The translations under genes and the position numbers were made by a program. From Pseudoalteromonas sp. H105 (GTDB taxonomy: Bacteria; Pseudomonadota; Gammaproteobacteria; Enterobacterales; Alteromonadaceae), in assembly GCF_001469215.1 (NCBI RefSeq), contig NZ_LOFH01000003.1, positions 124,001 through 188,000 on the forward strand: 64,000 nt of DNA. Direction: 5' to 3'. Below, piece by piece: positions 12,067 through 21,521 of this stretch (positions are counted from its first letter, which is position 1; each line of letters begins with the position of its first letter). The notes under the pieces are model-generated. The model was not told where the DNA came from and did not search any database. It saw nothing but the letters and a program-made list of their open reading frames with translations.

Positions 12067-12738
12067 CTAAAGCTGAAACTGTTGCCTTAAAATCTCGCCA
12101 GTAAAGTTAGTTTTTAAATAAAAGCCACGGGGTAGGGTTTTTATTAATTTACCATTAGGACCAATAGCATCGGTCACAACCCGACTATTGGCAGCTTTGG
12201 GGCGTATTTGCATTACATCGCCTAAATGACCCGATATTTCATCGACGCGACCTAATGCGATAAGCTCCATCTGTTCTTCCCAATCGCGTTGTAATTGCGC
12301 GTCTTGTTCAGCACTTGGTTGCCATAGAAAGCCGCTACCTATTACCCTATCAAAAGGAATGACATCGCGTTCGCCTAAAATAGGCAGCCATAAAACATGG
12401 TTTAGTTTTTGGCGCACATGGCTTTGCTGCCAAGTCATGCCGGTTACATTAAGTAATGGCGTCACTGAGACAAATGTGGTTTCAAGGGGTTTCCCTTTAA
12501 AAGAAATAGGCAGTGTTTTAAGCTCTACTCCCAACTCTTCAAAGTCAGGTGTCGGTTTTGAACCTGCTGTTGCACCGAGTACATATTCAACCAGTTGCCC
12601 TATCCAGCCTTTTTCTCGCAATAAATCATCCGGTGTTTTAAATTGATATTGTTGTGCTAATTGGCCTAATGTCATGCCCGCGATAGTATTGACACGTTGC
12701 ATTAATTCATTGATTGATTGAGGTTTTACAGCTCGCAT
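12067..12738 (-). CDS. mutH: DNA mismatch repair endonuclease MutH
   Basis: A 223-residue endonuclease that nicks the unmethylated GATC strand after MutS/MutL recognise a mismatch. The catalytic Asp-(X)n-Glu-X-Lys triad is visible as D65, E72 and K74 in PDFEELGVELKTLPI. Length is near E. coli MutH (229). It diverges from rppH across a 531-bp gap that holds DnaA boxes. Its presence implies Dam-directed repair in this organism. Confidence 0.95.
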   Translation of the reverse strand: MRAVKPQSINELMQRVNTIAGMTLGQLAQQYQFKTPDDLLREKGWIGQLVEYVLGATAGSKPTPDFEELGVELKTLPISFKGKPLETTFVSVTPLLNVTGMTWQQSHVRQKLNHVLWLPILGERDVIPFDRVIGSGFLWQPSAEQDAQLQRDWEEQMELIALGRVDEISGHLGDVMQIRPKAANSRVVTDAIGPNGKLIKTLPRGFYLKTNFTGEILRQQFQL

Positions 12739-13269
12739 AAGGGGATTATTCTATTGTTTTAATTCATCTTACATGATAGCAAAAGTGATTGTGGGTGGAT
12801 ATTATTGTATTTGAGTGTTTTTTACTCAAGGGGCGGTGGGTAACTTTTTTTTAGCTTCAGGAATGTTTTTTTAAGTCATAAGTTTATGATTATTATATTT
12901 TTTGTTTCATTTGTATATTTTCAATCTCATACAAATAAAAAGCTAACTGGGATAAATACAGATATATGAACAATGTTATCCACAGAATCTGTGGAAAAGG
13001 CGTTTATTTAGATCGGTGATTGTGGATTTGTTTGCAAAATGACCTGTATAAATTAAAGTTATGCACAAGCTGTGAGTAAGATGCGCAAAACCGCTGAAGG
13101 ATTATTCATATTCATTAAAATTCGGCTAATTTAATAATATGAGGTTAAATATTAGGCTACATTGTTCCTCAAACTTATAACAAGAGTGTACTTGATTATA
13201 ATAGTGTTTGCCGTATTGCAGCTAATGTGGAACAATCATTAAAAATCGACTTACAAATGAGGCACTAAG
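12739..13269. other. mutH-rppH intergenic region
   Basis: 531 bp with no gene. The first part (about 12825-12960) is very AT-rich. The middle (12976-13067) carries a cluster of DnaA boxes. The right end holds a likely rppH promoter: TATAAT at 13197-13202 with a weak CTTATA at 13174-13179, 17-bp spacing. In E. coli the same gap contains the DnaA-reactivating site DARS2. Confidence 0.7.
12976..13067. promoter_or_regulatory. DnaA-box cluster, candidate DARS2
   Basis: TTATCCACA (perfect consensus) lies at 12976-12984. TGTGGAAAA at 12990-12998 is an inverted box (TTTTCCACA) 5 bp away, so these two are head to head. A third inverted box AAATCCACA is at 13021-13029, and TTATGCACA, which fits TTATNCACA, is at 13059-13067. 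DARS2 in E. coli lies between mutH and rppH and has head-to-head DnaA boxes plus IHF and Fis sites. No convincing IHF site could be picked by eye. Confidence 0.65.
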
Positions 13270-13791
13270 GTGATTGATGCCGAAGGTTTTCGTGCCAATG
13301 TCGGAATTGTAATTTGCAATAATCAGGGACAAGTTTTTTGGGCTCGACGCTATGGTCAGCATTCGTGGCAATTTCCACAAGGGGGTGTTGATAGTGGTGA
13401 GAGCGCAGAACAAACAATGTACCGTGAATTACACGAAGAAGTAGGCTTGCGCCCAGAAGATGTAGAGATTGTCGCAAGTTCGAAACATTGGTTACGCTAT
13501 AAGTTGCCCAAACGTTTAATTCGCCGTGACTCGAGTCCGGTTTGTATTGGGCAAAAACAAAAATGGTTTTTACTGAAACTTCGTTGTAAAGACGAAGACG
13601 TAGACTTACTGAAAACACACCACCCAGAGTTTGATGATTGGCGCTGGGTTAGTTATTGGTATCCGGTTAGGCAAGTTGTATCGTTTAAACGCGATGTATA
13701 TCGTCGTGTCATGAAAGAGTTTGCACCCTTTGCGATGCCTTTTAACAAGCGTGAACAAACAAAAGATTCATGGCGACACAAAGGTAGATAA
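13270..13791 (+). CDS. rppH: RNA pyrophosphohydrolase RppH
   Basis: A 173-residue Nudix hydrolase that removes pyrophosphate from mRNA 5' triphosphate ends and so starts RNase E-dependent decay. The Nudix box runs 38-60 with G38, E44, R52, E53, E56, E57 and G59. The start is GTG: the protein then begins [13 protein letters not shown], which aligns with E. coli MIDDDGYRPNVGI. It is followed 8 bp later by ptsP, so the two are likely cotranscribed. Confidence 0.95.
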   Translation: MIDAEGFRANVGIVICNNQGQVFWARRYGQHSWQFPQGGVDSGESAEQTMYRELHEEVGLRPEDVEIVASSKHWLRYKLPKRLIRRDSSPVCIGQKQKWFLLKLRCKDEDVDLLKTHHPEFDDWRWVSYWYPVRQVVSFKRDVYRRVMKEFAPFAMPFNKREQTKDSWRHKGR

Positions 13792-13799
13792 GGAAAGCT

Positions 13800-16070
13800 A
13801 TGCTGGCAACACTTAGAGCTATTGCAGAATCCGTATCGCAACAGGCATGTTTGGACAGTGCCTTAGCGTGTTTTGTAAACATGGTAAAAAATGCCATGCA
13901 AACTGAGTGTTGCTCGATTTACTTTGCCGATTATAGCCAAGATAATTTTGTTTTAATGGCAACAGAGGGGTTAAACCCGGTTGCTGTTGGAAAATTTAGA
14001 ATCGGATTTACCGAAGGCCTTGTTGGCTTGGTTGCGCAACGTGAAGAGCCTATCAATATAGCGTATGCTAAATCTCACCCTCGTTTTAAAGCCTCTCCAG
14101 AAGTAAACGAAGAAAGTTATAATGCTTTTTTGTCAGTGCCCGTTGTTCATCAAAAGAAAGTGTTGGGTGTTATTGTTGTGCAACAAAAAGTGGCACGTGT
14201 ATTTAGCCAAGATGAAGAATCTTTCTTAATTACATTGTCTGCCCAATTAGCATCACAACTTGCACATGCTGAAATAAAAGAAGTATTACGCCAAGATGAG
14301 TCGTCCCATCAAACCTCTGTATTGAAAGGGGTGTCGAGTGCACCAGGTATTGCGATAGGTCGGGCTTTTGTGGTTATTCCTAAGCTTGACTTTAAATCTA
14401 TTGAGCTAAAAAAAGATTCGAATCAAGCGTTGCAACAACGCTTGTTTAGTCAAGCTGTATCGGCGACTCGCCATGAGTTTAATACACTATCCATGACACT
14501 CAGTGACTCAATACCCAAAGAGGCTTTAGCTGTATTTGATGTGTATCAGCAGTTGCTCGATGCAAAAAGCTTGGGTCAGAACGTTGAGGCACAATTACAA
14601 CAAGGCTGGTGTGCTAAAAGTGCGCTTAAGATTGTCATTGAAAAATTAATCGCACAATTCAATGCAATGCAAGACCCTTATATTAAAGAACGTGCGGTTG
14701 ATGTAAAAGATATTGGATTGAGAGTGCTCCACCATCTAGTGAATACAGAACATGCTGTTAAGCGTTACCCTAAAGACAGCGTGTTAATTGCAAACACGTT
14801 AACACCTGCAATGTTAGCTGAAGTACCAAAAGGGCATTTAGTGGGCGTGGTGAGCGTAAATGGTTCAGCAAACAGCCATGCCTCTATTTTAACTCGCGCT
14901 ATGGGGATCCCCGCAATATGGGGAATAGAAGACGTTCCTTTGCTGCAATTTGATGGTAAAAAAATGATATTAGACGCTTACTCAGGGCGTTTATATATTT
15001 CACCTTCACAAATTTTGCAAGATGAATACCGGCAGCTAAAATATCAAGAAACCTTACTTAATGATAAATTTGTTGCTGAGCAAGATTGCGAATCTGTGAC
15101 ATTAGACGGGCAACAAATTAGTCTGTTGCTCAATGCTGGTCTTGATCTTAATACCGAAAGTACAAACACTGCGATGTGTGACGGTGTGGGTTTGTATCGA
15201 ACCGAAGCGTGGTTTATGCAAAAAGGCCAATTCCCTTCGCAAATTGAGCAAGAAAAATGGTATCGGCAAGTATTAGAAAGTTATTACCCGGAGCCTGTGG
15301 TAATGCGCACGTTGGATATCGGTGGTGATAAGGTTTTAGATTACTTTGATATTACAGAAGAGAATCCATTTTTAGGCTGGCGAGGGATTCGGGTTACATT
15401 AGATCATCCAGAATTATTTTTAGACCAATTAAAAGCGATGATAAAAGCGAATATAGGCTTAGGTAATCTAAAAATAATGTTACCAATGATTAGCGGCACA
15501 GAGGAGGTTGATGAGTCATTAGCTTTATTGGCGCAAGCTTATTTTGAACTGGAAGAGCAATATCCTGATAAAGTCATTGAGCGCCCTCCTGTGGGCGTAA
15601 TGCTAGAAGTACCTTCAAGTGTATTTATGCTGCCAGAGTGGTCTAAAAAAGTTGATTTTTGCTCGGTTGGTAGTAATGACTTAACACAATACTTATTAGC
15701 TGTAGATCGTTCAAATGCTCGCGTTGCCGATTTATTTAACCCTTATCACCCAGGTGTTTTGCGCGTGCTGCAAAAAGTAGCTGAAGAATGCCACCAGCAC
15801 GACCTACCTCTAAGTTTATGTGGTGAGCTAGGTGGTGATCCCGAGGGCGCAATTTTACTAATTGCGATGGGGTATCGACAACTAAGTATGAATCATTTCT
15901 CTATCAGTAAAGTAAAATGGGTACTCAGGCGCTTAAAAATGAGTGACATGGAAGTATTATTAGCTGAATGTTTAGCCCAGTCTACTGCAAAGCAAGTATT
16001 ACGTTTAACGCGTAGCTTTATGATTGAACATAAGCTCGGTAAGCTTTTTTATACCCCAAATCATGGTTGA
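13800..16070 (+). CDS. ptsP: PEP-protein phosphotransferase PtsP (EI-Ntr)
   Basis: A 756-residue enzyme I of the nitrogen PTS. It has an N-terminal GAF domain (about 5-155), the EI phosphohistidine region with H360 in GSANSHASILTRAMGIPA, and the C-terminal PEP-binding barrel with CSVGSNDLTQYLLAVDR and SLCGELGGDP. It passes phosphate from PEP to NPr and then EIIA-Ntr, linking nitrogen and potassium regulation. The order rppH-ptsP-(permease)-lgt-thyA matches related genomes. Confidence 0.95.
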   Translation: MLATLRAIAESVSQQACLDSALACFVNMVKNAMQTECCSIYFADYSQDNFVLMATEGLNPVAVGKFRIGFTEGLVGLVAQREEPINIAYAKSHPRFKASPEVNEESYNAFLSVPVVHQKKVLGVIVVQQKVARVFSQDEESFLITLSAQLASQLAHAEIKEVLRQDESSHQTSVLKGVSSAPGIAIGRAFVVIPKLDFKSIELKKDSNQALQQRLFSQAVSATRHEFNTLSMTLSDSIPKEALAVFDVYQQLLDAKSLGQNVEAQLQQGWCAKSALKIVIEKLIAQFNAMQDPYIKERAVDVKDIGLRVLHHLVNTEHAVKRYPKDSVLIANTLTPAMLAEVPKGHLVGVVSVNGSANSHASILTRAMGIPAIWGIEDVPLLQFDGKKMILDAYSGRLYISPSQILQDEYRQLKYQETLLNDKFVAEQDCESVTLDGQQISLLLNAGLDLNTESTNTAMCDGVGLYRTEAWFMQKGQFPSQIEQEKWYRQVLESYYPEPVVMRTLDIGGDKVLDYFDITEENPFLGWRGIRVTLDHPELFLDQLKAMIKANIGLGNLKIMLPMISGTEEVDESLALLAQAYFELEEQYPDKVIERPPVGVMLEVPSSVFMLPEWSKKVDFCSVGSNDLTQYLLAVDRSNARVADLFNPYHPGVLRVLQKVAEECHQHDLPLSLCGELGGDPEGAILLIAMGYRQLSMNHFSISKVKWVLRRLKMSDMEVLLAECLAQSTAKQVLRLTRSFMIEHKLGKLFYTPNHG

Positions 16071-16151
16071 TAAAACCGCTAATTTTAGCTGTGAACCCAA
16101 GATATAATGGATTAGTATATGCATATAACAATGTATTTATAAGAGTGTGCT

Positions 16152-16961
16152 ATGCCTGATTTAGTTATATTAATCGCAAGCTGTGCAGTATTAGGAAGTG
16201 TTGTTGGGTTTTTAGCCGGTTTACTTGGTATAGGTGGTGGCTTGATTATTGTGCCCGTGCTGAGTAGTTTATTGGTCAAATTTGATGTCGCAGATGCGGA
16301 TCATGTGCTTGTTATTGCAATAGCCACGTCTTTGGCCTCCATCTTGTTTACATCGACGTCTTCAGCGCTCGCTCATCATAAAAATAATAACGTTCCTTGG
16401 GAAATTGCACCTTGGGTCATGGGGGGGGTTGGATTAGGTGCCTTGCTAAGTGGTTTTGCAGCGAGCTTTATTCCAGAACAGTTATTACGCGCCGTATTTG
16501 CTACCAGCGTGGTATTTATTGCGGCGCGTATGGTGCTCTCAACACGTAAACACGCCCCCAGTGGCAAAGCGATGCCTAGCGGTCCCATCATAGGTTCTCT
16601 TAGCGCCATAATGGGCGGTTTGTCGGGCTTAATTGGTATTGGTGGTGGCGCGCTTATTGTGCCACTGCTGAATTATTTTTCTGTAGATATAAAAAAAGCA
16701 ATAGGCTGTGCTGCTGCGTGTGGTATTGTCATCGCTTTGTTTGGTTCAGTCGGTTATGTATCGGCTGGTTGGAAGGTAACCGATTTAGCGCATGGTTTTG
16801 CTGGTTTTGTGTATTTGCCGGCATTATTAGGTATTGTAATTACGTCTTGGTTTATGGCACCAATTGGTGCAAAAGCGACTCATTATTTACCGGTTGCAAC
16901 GATAAAAAAAGCGTTTGCAGTATTATTGGTTATCATCGCACTTCAAATGGTGTTTAGTTAA
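16152..16961 (+). CDS. TSUP (TauE/SafE) family membrane permease
   Basis: A 269-residue polytopic membrane protein with about eight hydrophobic segments. The two glycine-rich halves GFLAGLLGIGGGLIIVPVL and GGLSGLIGIGGGALIVPLL are the internal repeat of the TauE/SafE (TSUP) family, which exports or imports sulfur-containing anions such as sulfite or sulfoacetate. The actual substrate cannot be told. It lies between ptsP and lgt, 12 bp before lgt, so the two may share a transcript. Confidence 0.88.
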   Translation: MPDLVILIASCAVLGSVVGFLAGLLGIGGGLIIVPVLSSLLVKFDVADADHVLVIAIATSLASILFTSTSSALAHHKNNNVPWEIAPWVMGGVGLGALLSGFAASFIPEQLLRAVFATSVVFIAARMVLSTRKHAPSGKAMPSGPIIGSLSAIMGGLSGLIGIGGGALIVPLLNYFSVDIKKAIGCAAACGIVIALFGSVGYVSAGWKVTDLAHGFAGFVYLPALLGIVITSWFMAPIGAKATHYLPVATIKKAFAVLLVIIALQMVFS

Positions 16962-16973
16962 GGTTTTATTTTT

Positions 16974-17777
16974 ATGGCTCTTGAATTTCCACAAATTGAT
17001 CCCGTCATCTTTTCGATTGGACCATTGAGCGTACGTTGGTACGGGTTAATGTATTTAATTGGTTTTGCGTTTGCTATGTGGTGGGCAAATAGGCAAGCAG
17101 CTAAACCAAACTCAGGTTGGTCAAAAGACGAAGTCAGCGACTTACTTTTTTACGGCATGCTTGGTGTTATTTTAGGCGGTCGAGTAGGGTATGTGCTGTT
17201 TTATCAATTTAGTTATTTCTTAGAAAACCCACTGTATTTATTTAGAATTGACCAAGGTGGCATGTCGTTCCATGGCGGGACACTAGGGGTTATCACCGCA
17301 ATCTGTATTTTCGCATGGACACGTAAAAAGCAATTATTAGCTGTGGGCGACTTTGTTGCGCCATTGGTGCCTGTAGGCTTGTTAGCGGGGCGTATTGGTA
17401 ACTTTATTAATGGAGAGCTGTGGGGGCGTACTACGGATGTGCCGTGGGCTGTTGTATTTCCGTCAGGTGGGCCGCTTGCTCGTCACCCCTCGCAACTTTA
17501 TGAAGCGTTTTTTGAAGGCTTAGTGCTGTTTATTATTTTATATGTTTTCACTAAAAAACCACGTCCAGCGGGCAGTGTTGGCGGTTTGTTTTTATTAGGC
17601 TACGGTGTATTCCGCTTTGCCATTGAATACTTTAGAGAGCCAGATGCACATTTAGGCTTGTTTGGTGGCTTTATTTCAATGGGACAAATTTTATCGTTAC
17701 CGATGATCATTGCAGGCCTAGGTTTGATATTATGGGCATATAAAACGCCGCAACCATCAGCGGCTAGTAAAGCTTAA
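16974..17777 (+). CDS. lgt: Prolipoprotein diacylglyceryl transferase Lgt
   Basis: A 267-residue inner-membrane enzyme with seven predicted membrane segments that moves diacylglycerol from phosphatidylglycerol to the lipobox cysteine of prolipoproteins. The signature [14 protein letters not shown] is present near residue 140, and MSFHGGTLG supplies the essential His near residue 103. RHPSQLYEA follows. It begins 12 bp after the TSUP permease and ends 12 bp before thyA, the classic lgt-thyA pair. Confidence 0.97.
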   Translation: MALEFPQIDPVIFSIGPLSVRWYGLMYLIGFAFAMWWANRQAAKPNSGWSKDEVSDLLFYGMLGVILGGRVGYVLFYQFSYFLENPLYLFRIDQGGMSFHGGTLGVITAICIFAWTRKKQLLAVGDFVAPLVPVGLLAGRIGNFINGELWGRTTDVPWAVVFPSGGPLARHPSQLYEAFFEGLVLFIILYVFTKKPRPAGSVGGLFLLGYGVFRFAIEYFREPDAHLGLFGGFISMGQILSLPMIIAGLGLILWAYKTPQPSAASKA

Positions 17778-17789
17778 AAAGAGCGAATA

Positions 17790-18641
17790 ATGAAACAATA
17801 TTTAGAGTTATGTCAGCGCATTGTTGATAAAGGTGTTTGGGTTGAAAATAAACGTACAGGCACGCGTTGCCTAACCGTGATAAATGCGGATCTTGAGTAC
17901 GATGTTGCTAATAACAAGTTCCCGATGATTACCACCCGTAAAAGTTATTATAAAGCAGCCATTGCTGAGCTGTTAGGTTATCTTCGCGGTTACAGCAGCG
18001 CGGCCCAGTTTCGTGAGATTGGCTGCATGACGTGGGATGCCAATGCCAATGAAAACCAAGCATGGCTGAATAACCCTAATCGACAAGGTGAAGACGACAT
18101 GGGGCGCGTCTATGGCGTTCAAGGTCGACATTGGCAGCGTCCAGATGGCACACCGTTAGATCAGCTTAAAAAGGTGATTGATAACCTTAAAAACGGGGTG
18201 GACGACCGAGGTGAGATTATTACGTTCTACAACCCAGGTGAGTTTGACCTAGGTTGCTTGCGCCCCTGTATGCATACTCATACCTTTTCATTATTAGGTG
18301 ATACTTTATCTTTAACTTCGTATCAGCGCAGTTGTGACGTACCACTGGGCTTGAACTTTAATCAAATCCAGTGTTTTGTATTACTTGCTTTAGTCGCGCA
18401 AATCACGGGGCATAAACCGGGTAAGGCGTATCATAAAATTGTTAATGCGCATATCTATGAAAACCAACTAGAATTAATGCGGGATGTGCAATTAAAGCGT
18501 GAACCATTTGAGTCACCTCATTTACGTATCAACCCAAAAATTAAAACATTAGAAGACATTGAAACATGGGTTACACGGGATGATTTTGAAGTCATAGGCT
18601 ACCAATGCCATGACGCAATCAAATACCCTTTTTCAGTGTAG
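17790..18641 (+). CDS. thyA: Thymidylate synthase
   Basis: A 283-residue enzyme making dTMP from dUMP with methylene-tetrahydrofolate. The catalytic cysteine is C160 in [12 protein letters not shown], followed by [18 protein letters not shown] (dUMP and folate contacts) and the C-terminal ...IKYPFSV. It is about 20 residues longer than E. coli ThyA (264) and has diverged around the active Cys (RPCMHT, where E. coli has PPCHAF), like a second clade of bacterial ThyA. It is directly behind lgt. Confidence 0.95.
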   Translation: MKQYLELCQRIVDKGVWVENKRTGTRCLTVINADLEYDVANNKFPMITTRKSYYKAAIAELLGYLRGYSSAAQFREIGCMTWDANANENQAWLNNPNRQGEDDMGRVYGVQGRHWQRPDGTPLDQLKKVIDNLKNGVDDRGEIITFYNPGEFDLGCLRPCMHTHTFSLLGDTLSLTSYQRSCDVPLGLNFNQIQCFVLLALVAQITGHKPGKAYHKIVNAHIYENQLELMRDVQLKREPFESPHLRINPKIKTLEDIETWVTRDDFEVIGYQCHDAIKYPFSV

Positions 18642-18671
18642 GGCCATTAATACCCATTTAAGGAGAATCAA

Positions 18672-19553
18672 ATGAAAGCAGTGATACCAGTTGCAGGCTT
18701 AGGCACGCGTATGTTGCCTGCAACTAAAGCAATACCAAAAGAAATGCTACCAGTTGTAGATCGTCCATTAATTCAGTATGTGGTGAGTGAAGCCATTGCT
18801 GCGGGTATTAAAGAAATCGTGTTGGTTACTCACTCGAGTAAAAATTCAATTGAAAACCACTTTGACACCAGTTTTGAATTAGAAGCGACCCTTGAGAAGC
18901 GTGTTAAGCGGCAATTGTTAGCCGAGGTGCAATCAATTTGCCCGAAAGACGTCACCATCATTCATGTACGCCAAGGTGAAGCAAAAGGCCTAGGTCATGC
19001 GATTAACTGTGCAGCGCCAATTATTGGTGATGAGCCGTTTGTGGTCATTCTACCAGATGTAATTATTGACGATCATGAGAGCGATCTTAAAAAAGACAAC
19101 TTAGCCGAAATGATCACGCATTTTGAGCAAACCGGTGAAAGCCAAATTATGGTTGAACCAGTGCCAATGCAAGATGTTGATAAGTTTGGTGTTGTCGATT
19201 TAGGCGATGAAAAAATCACGCAAGGTCAAAGTGCCTCAATTATTGATATGGTTGAAAAGCCACCGGTTGAAACCGCGCCATCAAACCTTGCGGTTGTTGG
19301 GCGTTATGTTTTAAGTAAAAATATTTGGCCATTATTGTCAAAAACGCCTGCCGGTGCGGGTGATGAGATCCAATTAACTGACGCCATTGCCATGTTAATG
19401 GAAAAAGAGCCTGTTGCAGCCTATGCCATTAAAGGGCGTAGTCATGATTGTGGCAGCAAATTAGGCTACTTAAAAGCAACTATCGAATTTGCCCTTCGCA
19501 GAGACGAGTTCAAAGACGATTTAACACAGTTTATTAAAGACGTAGTAAAATAG
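18672..19553 (+). CDS. galU: UTP-glucose-1-phosphate uridylyltransferase
   Basis: A 293-residue enzyme making UDP-glucose for envelope sugars. It begins [20 protein letters not shown], the nucleotide-binding motif, followed by [24 protein letters not shown] and VEKPP near residue 195. A good ribosome site (AAGGAGA) precedes the ATG. It is followed by a clear terminator, so the housekeeping block ends here. Confidence 0.95.
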   Translation: MKAVIPVAGLGTRMLPATKAIPKEMLPVVDRPLIQYVVSEAIAAGIKEIVLVTHSSKNSIENHFDTSFELEATLEKRVKRQLLAEVQSICPKDVTIIHVRQGEAKGLGHAINCAAPIIGDEPFVVILPDVIIDDHESDLKKDNLAEMITHFEQTGESQIMVEPVPMQDVDKFGVVDLGDEKITQGQSASIIDMVEKPPVETAPSNLAVVGRYVLSKNIWPLLSKTPAGAGDEIQLTDAIAMLMEKEPVAAYAIKGRSHDCGSKLGYLKATIEFALRRDEFKDDLTQFIKDVVK

Positions 19554-19573
19554 ACAGTAAACAAATGAATCAT

Positions 19574-19604
19574 AAAAAAGTGCCTAAATGGCACTTTTTT
19601 ATTT
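19574..19604 (+). terminator. Rho-independent terminator after galU
   Basis: The stem AAAAAAGTGCC / GGCACTTTTTT with loop TAAAT ends in a T-run (TTTTTTATTTT). It starts about 20 bp after the galU stop. Confidence 0.9.
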
Positions 19605-19646
19605 TATAAACATTAAAATTATATTCTCATCAGCAATAACATAAAC

Positions 19647-19662
19647 TGGCATTTACTTTGCT
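19647..19662 (+). promoter_or_regulatory. Sigma-54 promoter for the SPOR lipoprotein
   Basis: TGGCAT-N5-TTGCT fits the sigma-54 consensus TGGCAY-N5-TTGCW with the correct GG-to-GC spacing. It is 35 bp before the ATG of the next gene. The same pattern is found before flgB, flgF and flgJ in this window. Confidence 0.75.
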
Positions 19663-19697
19663 TAACTATCCCATTACTTTTTAATAAAGCGCTTATT

Positions 19698-20312
19698 ATG
19701 CATATTACATTACGAATTTGGTTCACTTTTATGTTAGCGGCACTGATGGCCGGCTGTGTAATGAATGAGAGTAGTCATGCTGAGGATTCGTCATCACTCA
19801 TTTCTGATCAGCAAGTTAAAGAGTATGTTGCGCAGTGGCAGCAACAGCAAGGCAGTATTAATCGACTTGCAAACATGGAAAATGATTTAAAATTACTGAT
19901 AATGGCATTGTCGTCAAACTCTCAATTAGCGCAAGGTCCGTCTGAGTTTCGTTCAGAGCGGGTGGATATACTTCATGCCAATGAGCCCGCTCAAACAGAT
20001 AAAAGTATGGCGGTTGCTGAATCTGCCGGTATGCAGGGAGCTCAGTCAGCCTCGCTTGCTGGAGCACAACTAGGGCTTTATTTAAAACCAGAGCTGGTGA
20101 AGTCGCAAATTGTGAGATTACACCGAGAATACCCTCATGCGTTTAAACAACTCGATTTCTTAATGATCCAACGTGAAAACAAAGGGGTAACACTGTATGG
20201 TTTGCGCGTGGGTCCTTTTCAAAACTATACAGAGGCTAATACTTTTTGCTTAATCGCAAAAAGCATGGGACAAAAGTGCTTGAGTGCGCCGTTTGTGGGT
20301 AAACCTATTTAA
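19698..20312 (+). CDS. SPOR-domain-like lipoprotein
   Basis: A 204-residue predicted lipoprotein: a short positive N-terminus, hydrophobic stretch and lipobox LMAGC with Cys at 20. The C-terminal 70 residues (KSQIVRLHREYPHAF... YGLRVGPFQNYTEANTFC) have the look of a SPOR/SPOR-like fold, which often binds denuded peptidoglycan. A sigma-54-type promoter lies just upstream, and a DUF4402 pilus operon follows 119 bp later. The usher of that operon also ends in a SPOR-like tail. The function is inferred to be anchoring or assembly support for the surface structure and is not proven. Confidence 0.65.
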   Translation: MHITLRIWFTFMLAALMAGCVMNESSHAEDSSSLISDQQVKEYVAQWQQQQGSINRLANMENDLKLLIMALSSNSQLAQGPSEFRSERVDILHANEPAQTDKSMAVAESAGMQGAQSASLAGAQLGLYLKPELVKSQIVRLHREYPHAFKQLDFLMIQRENKGVTLYGLRVGPFQNYTEANTFCLIAKSMGQKCLSAPFVGKPI

Positions 20313-20350
20313 GCAAAATAAAATTTATCTTTTCTGTCAGTAATTAAGCG

Positions 20351-20377
20351 TAAAGTATTTGTCCTAAATGTCGATAA
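20351..20377 (+). promoter_or_regulatory. Sigma-28 (FliA)-like promoter of the pilus operon
   Basis: TAAA-N15-GTCGATAA matches TAAA-N15-GCCGATAA at all but one -10 base. The -35 part TAAAGTATT is identical to that of the flgM promoter at 35438-35464. The flagellin promoters at 49369, 50834 and 51880 have the same 15-bp spacing. It lies 55 bp before the first pilin-like ATG. Confidence 0.65.
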
Positions 20378-20388
20378 TATCTATGATA

Positions 20389-20411
20389 GGGGCAACATAG
20401 GGTAATGCCCC
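20389..20411 (+). promoter_or_regulatory. Leader hairpin before the pilus operon
   Basis: GGGGCA at 20389-20394 can pair with TGCCCC at 20406-20411 around an 11-base loop, ending about 20 bp before the start codon of the first DUF4402 gene. It is within the transcript predicted from the promoter at 20351. No U-tract follows, so it is probably a leader structure and not a terminator. Confidence 0.4.
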
Positions 20412-20431
20412 ATCTCTCATAAGGATTTAGT

Positions 20432-21031
20432 ATGAAATTATCTTCTACTTTACTTGCCGTTTCAGTTGCTGTGTGTTCTTTTGGTGCTTATGCAACAAGT
20501 GAAAGTTTTAGCGCGACAGTAAAAATACAAAATACCGTTATTCTCACAAAAGGCGACGATTTAAACTTTGGTACTATTCGTGCTGTTGCTGATCCGACTG
20601 GTGCATCACAGGCCTCTTTAACAATTAGCCCTAACCCTGATGCAGACATTAAATCGTCAAAAACGGATGGCGCCAATGCACTTATTTCTATTATTGAAGA
20701 AGGGTCACCGGCCACATTTACGGTGTCTGATGTTGTTCCTAATGCAAGACTAACTATTTCTGATCCTTCGCCGTCTTTGGGGCGCTTAGAGTCAAACTCT
20801 CAGGGGTTAAACGAGCCACAATTTGAAGTGAATGATTGGCAGTATTTCATCACGAGTGGAACCAGTGAAAATCAACCTTATGATTCAGCATCACCTAATC
20901 TTATTGCAGATGAAAAAGGAGAAGTGGGCTTTGCTATTGGTGCAACATTATCAACATACTCACAAGCCTCTTCAGAACCTTATAAAGATGTTGAATACAC
21001 AGGTACCTTTCAAATCGAAGTAGCTTACTAA
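20432..21031 (+). CDS. DUF4402 pilin-like secreted protein 1
   Basis: A 199-residue protein with a clear Sec signal (MKLSSTLLAVSVAVCSFGAYA-T). The mature part begins with a beta strand and LNFGTIRAV, the hallmark of DUF4402 proteins, and ends FQIEVAY, a C-terminal strand like a subunit donor/acceptor. DUF4402 proteins accompany chaperone-usher genes and are probable pilus subunits. It is the first gene of a cluster with a second DUF4402 protein, a chaperone and an usher. A strong AAGGA site precedes the ATG. Confidence 0.75.
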   Translation: MKLSSTLLAVSVAVCSFGAYATSESFSATVKIQNTVILTKGDDLNFGTIRAVADPTGASQASLTISPNPDADIKSSKTDGANALISIIEEGSPATFTVSDVVPNARLTISDPSPSLGRLESNSQGLNEPQFEVNDWQYFITSGTSENQPYDSASPNLIADEKGEVGFAIGATLSTYSQASSEPYKDVEYTGTFQIEVAY

Positions 21032-21051
21032 TTTGCTTGGCTAATTTAATC

Positions 21052-21513
21052 ATGCGCTGTTGTCTTATTATGGTATTGCTTATGTTTGGGCGACCAGCAG
21101 GTGCAGCCAGTATAGAGCAACAAGCGCTTGATTTTGGTACTTTAGTTATTATTAACAGCGATAGGTATGGTGCTGTTATTGTTAAAGATGATGGGGCCAT
21201 TTCAACCAGTGGCGACATCTATATTCTTAAAGAAGGTCGGCCAGCAGAACTGATTTTAACGGGTATTCCCACGGGGACTAGGGTGACCATGAACTTGGTT
21301 GGCCCTGTCAATTTACAACACGATGTTCAGGGCAATGGAAGCGCTGATTTTAAAGTCAGTTTAAACGGTTTTCCAAAATACGCCTATGGCGATGAGTTTG
21401 GTGAGGCGCAAGTATTCATCGGCGGTAAGCTAGAAATAAACACAAGTAGTAAACAATATTCAGACGGCAACTATTCATCAACCACCAACCTTGAAATTTC
21501 AGTGGACTATTAA
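21052..21513 (+). CDS. DUF4402 pilin-like secreted protein 2
   Basis: A second DUF4402-type protein of about 153 residues with signal MRCCLIMVLLMFGRPAGA-A, then LDFGTLVI and a final strand LEISVDY. It is shorter than the first subunit (no long insert), so it may be a tip or initiating subunit. The frame is open from a TTG at 21037, but the ATG at 21052 gives a standard signal peptide and is preferred. The chaperone starts 8 bp after the stop. Confidence 0.7.
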   Translation: MRCCLIMVLLMFGRPAGAASIEQQALDFGTLVIINSDRYGAVIVKDDGAISTSGDIYILKEGRPAELILTGIPTGTRVTMNLVGPVNLQHDVQGNGSADFKVSLNGFPKYAYGDEFGEAQVFIGGKLEINTSSKQYSDGNYSSTTNLEISVDY

Positions 21514-21521
21514 GGATTTAC

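Noticed and set aside
12976..13067. Replication origin
   Set aside because: DnaA boxes and AT-rich DNA are present, but there is no dnaA/dnaN, mnmG or rpmH context. The mutH-rppH position fits DARS2 better.
20389..20411. Leader hairpin of the pilus operon as a c-di-GMP riboswitch
   Set aside because: The conserved GEMM core and second stem are not present; only one simple stem is seen.
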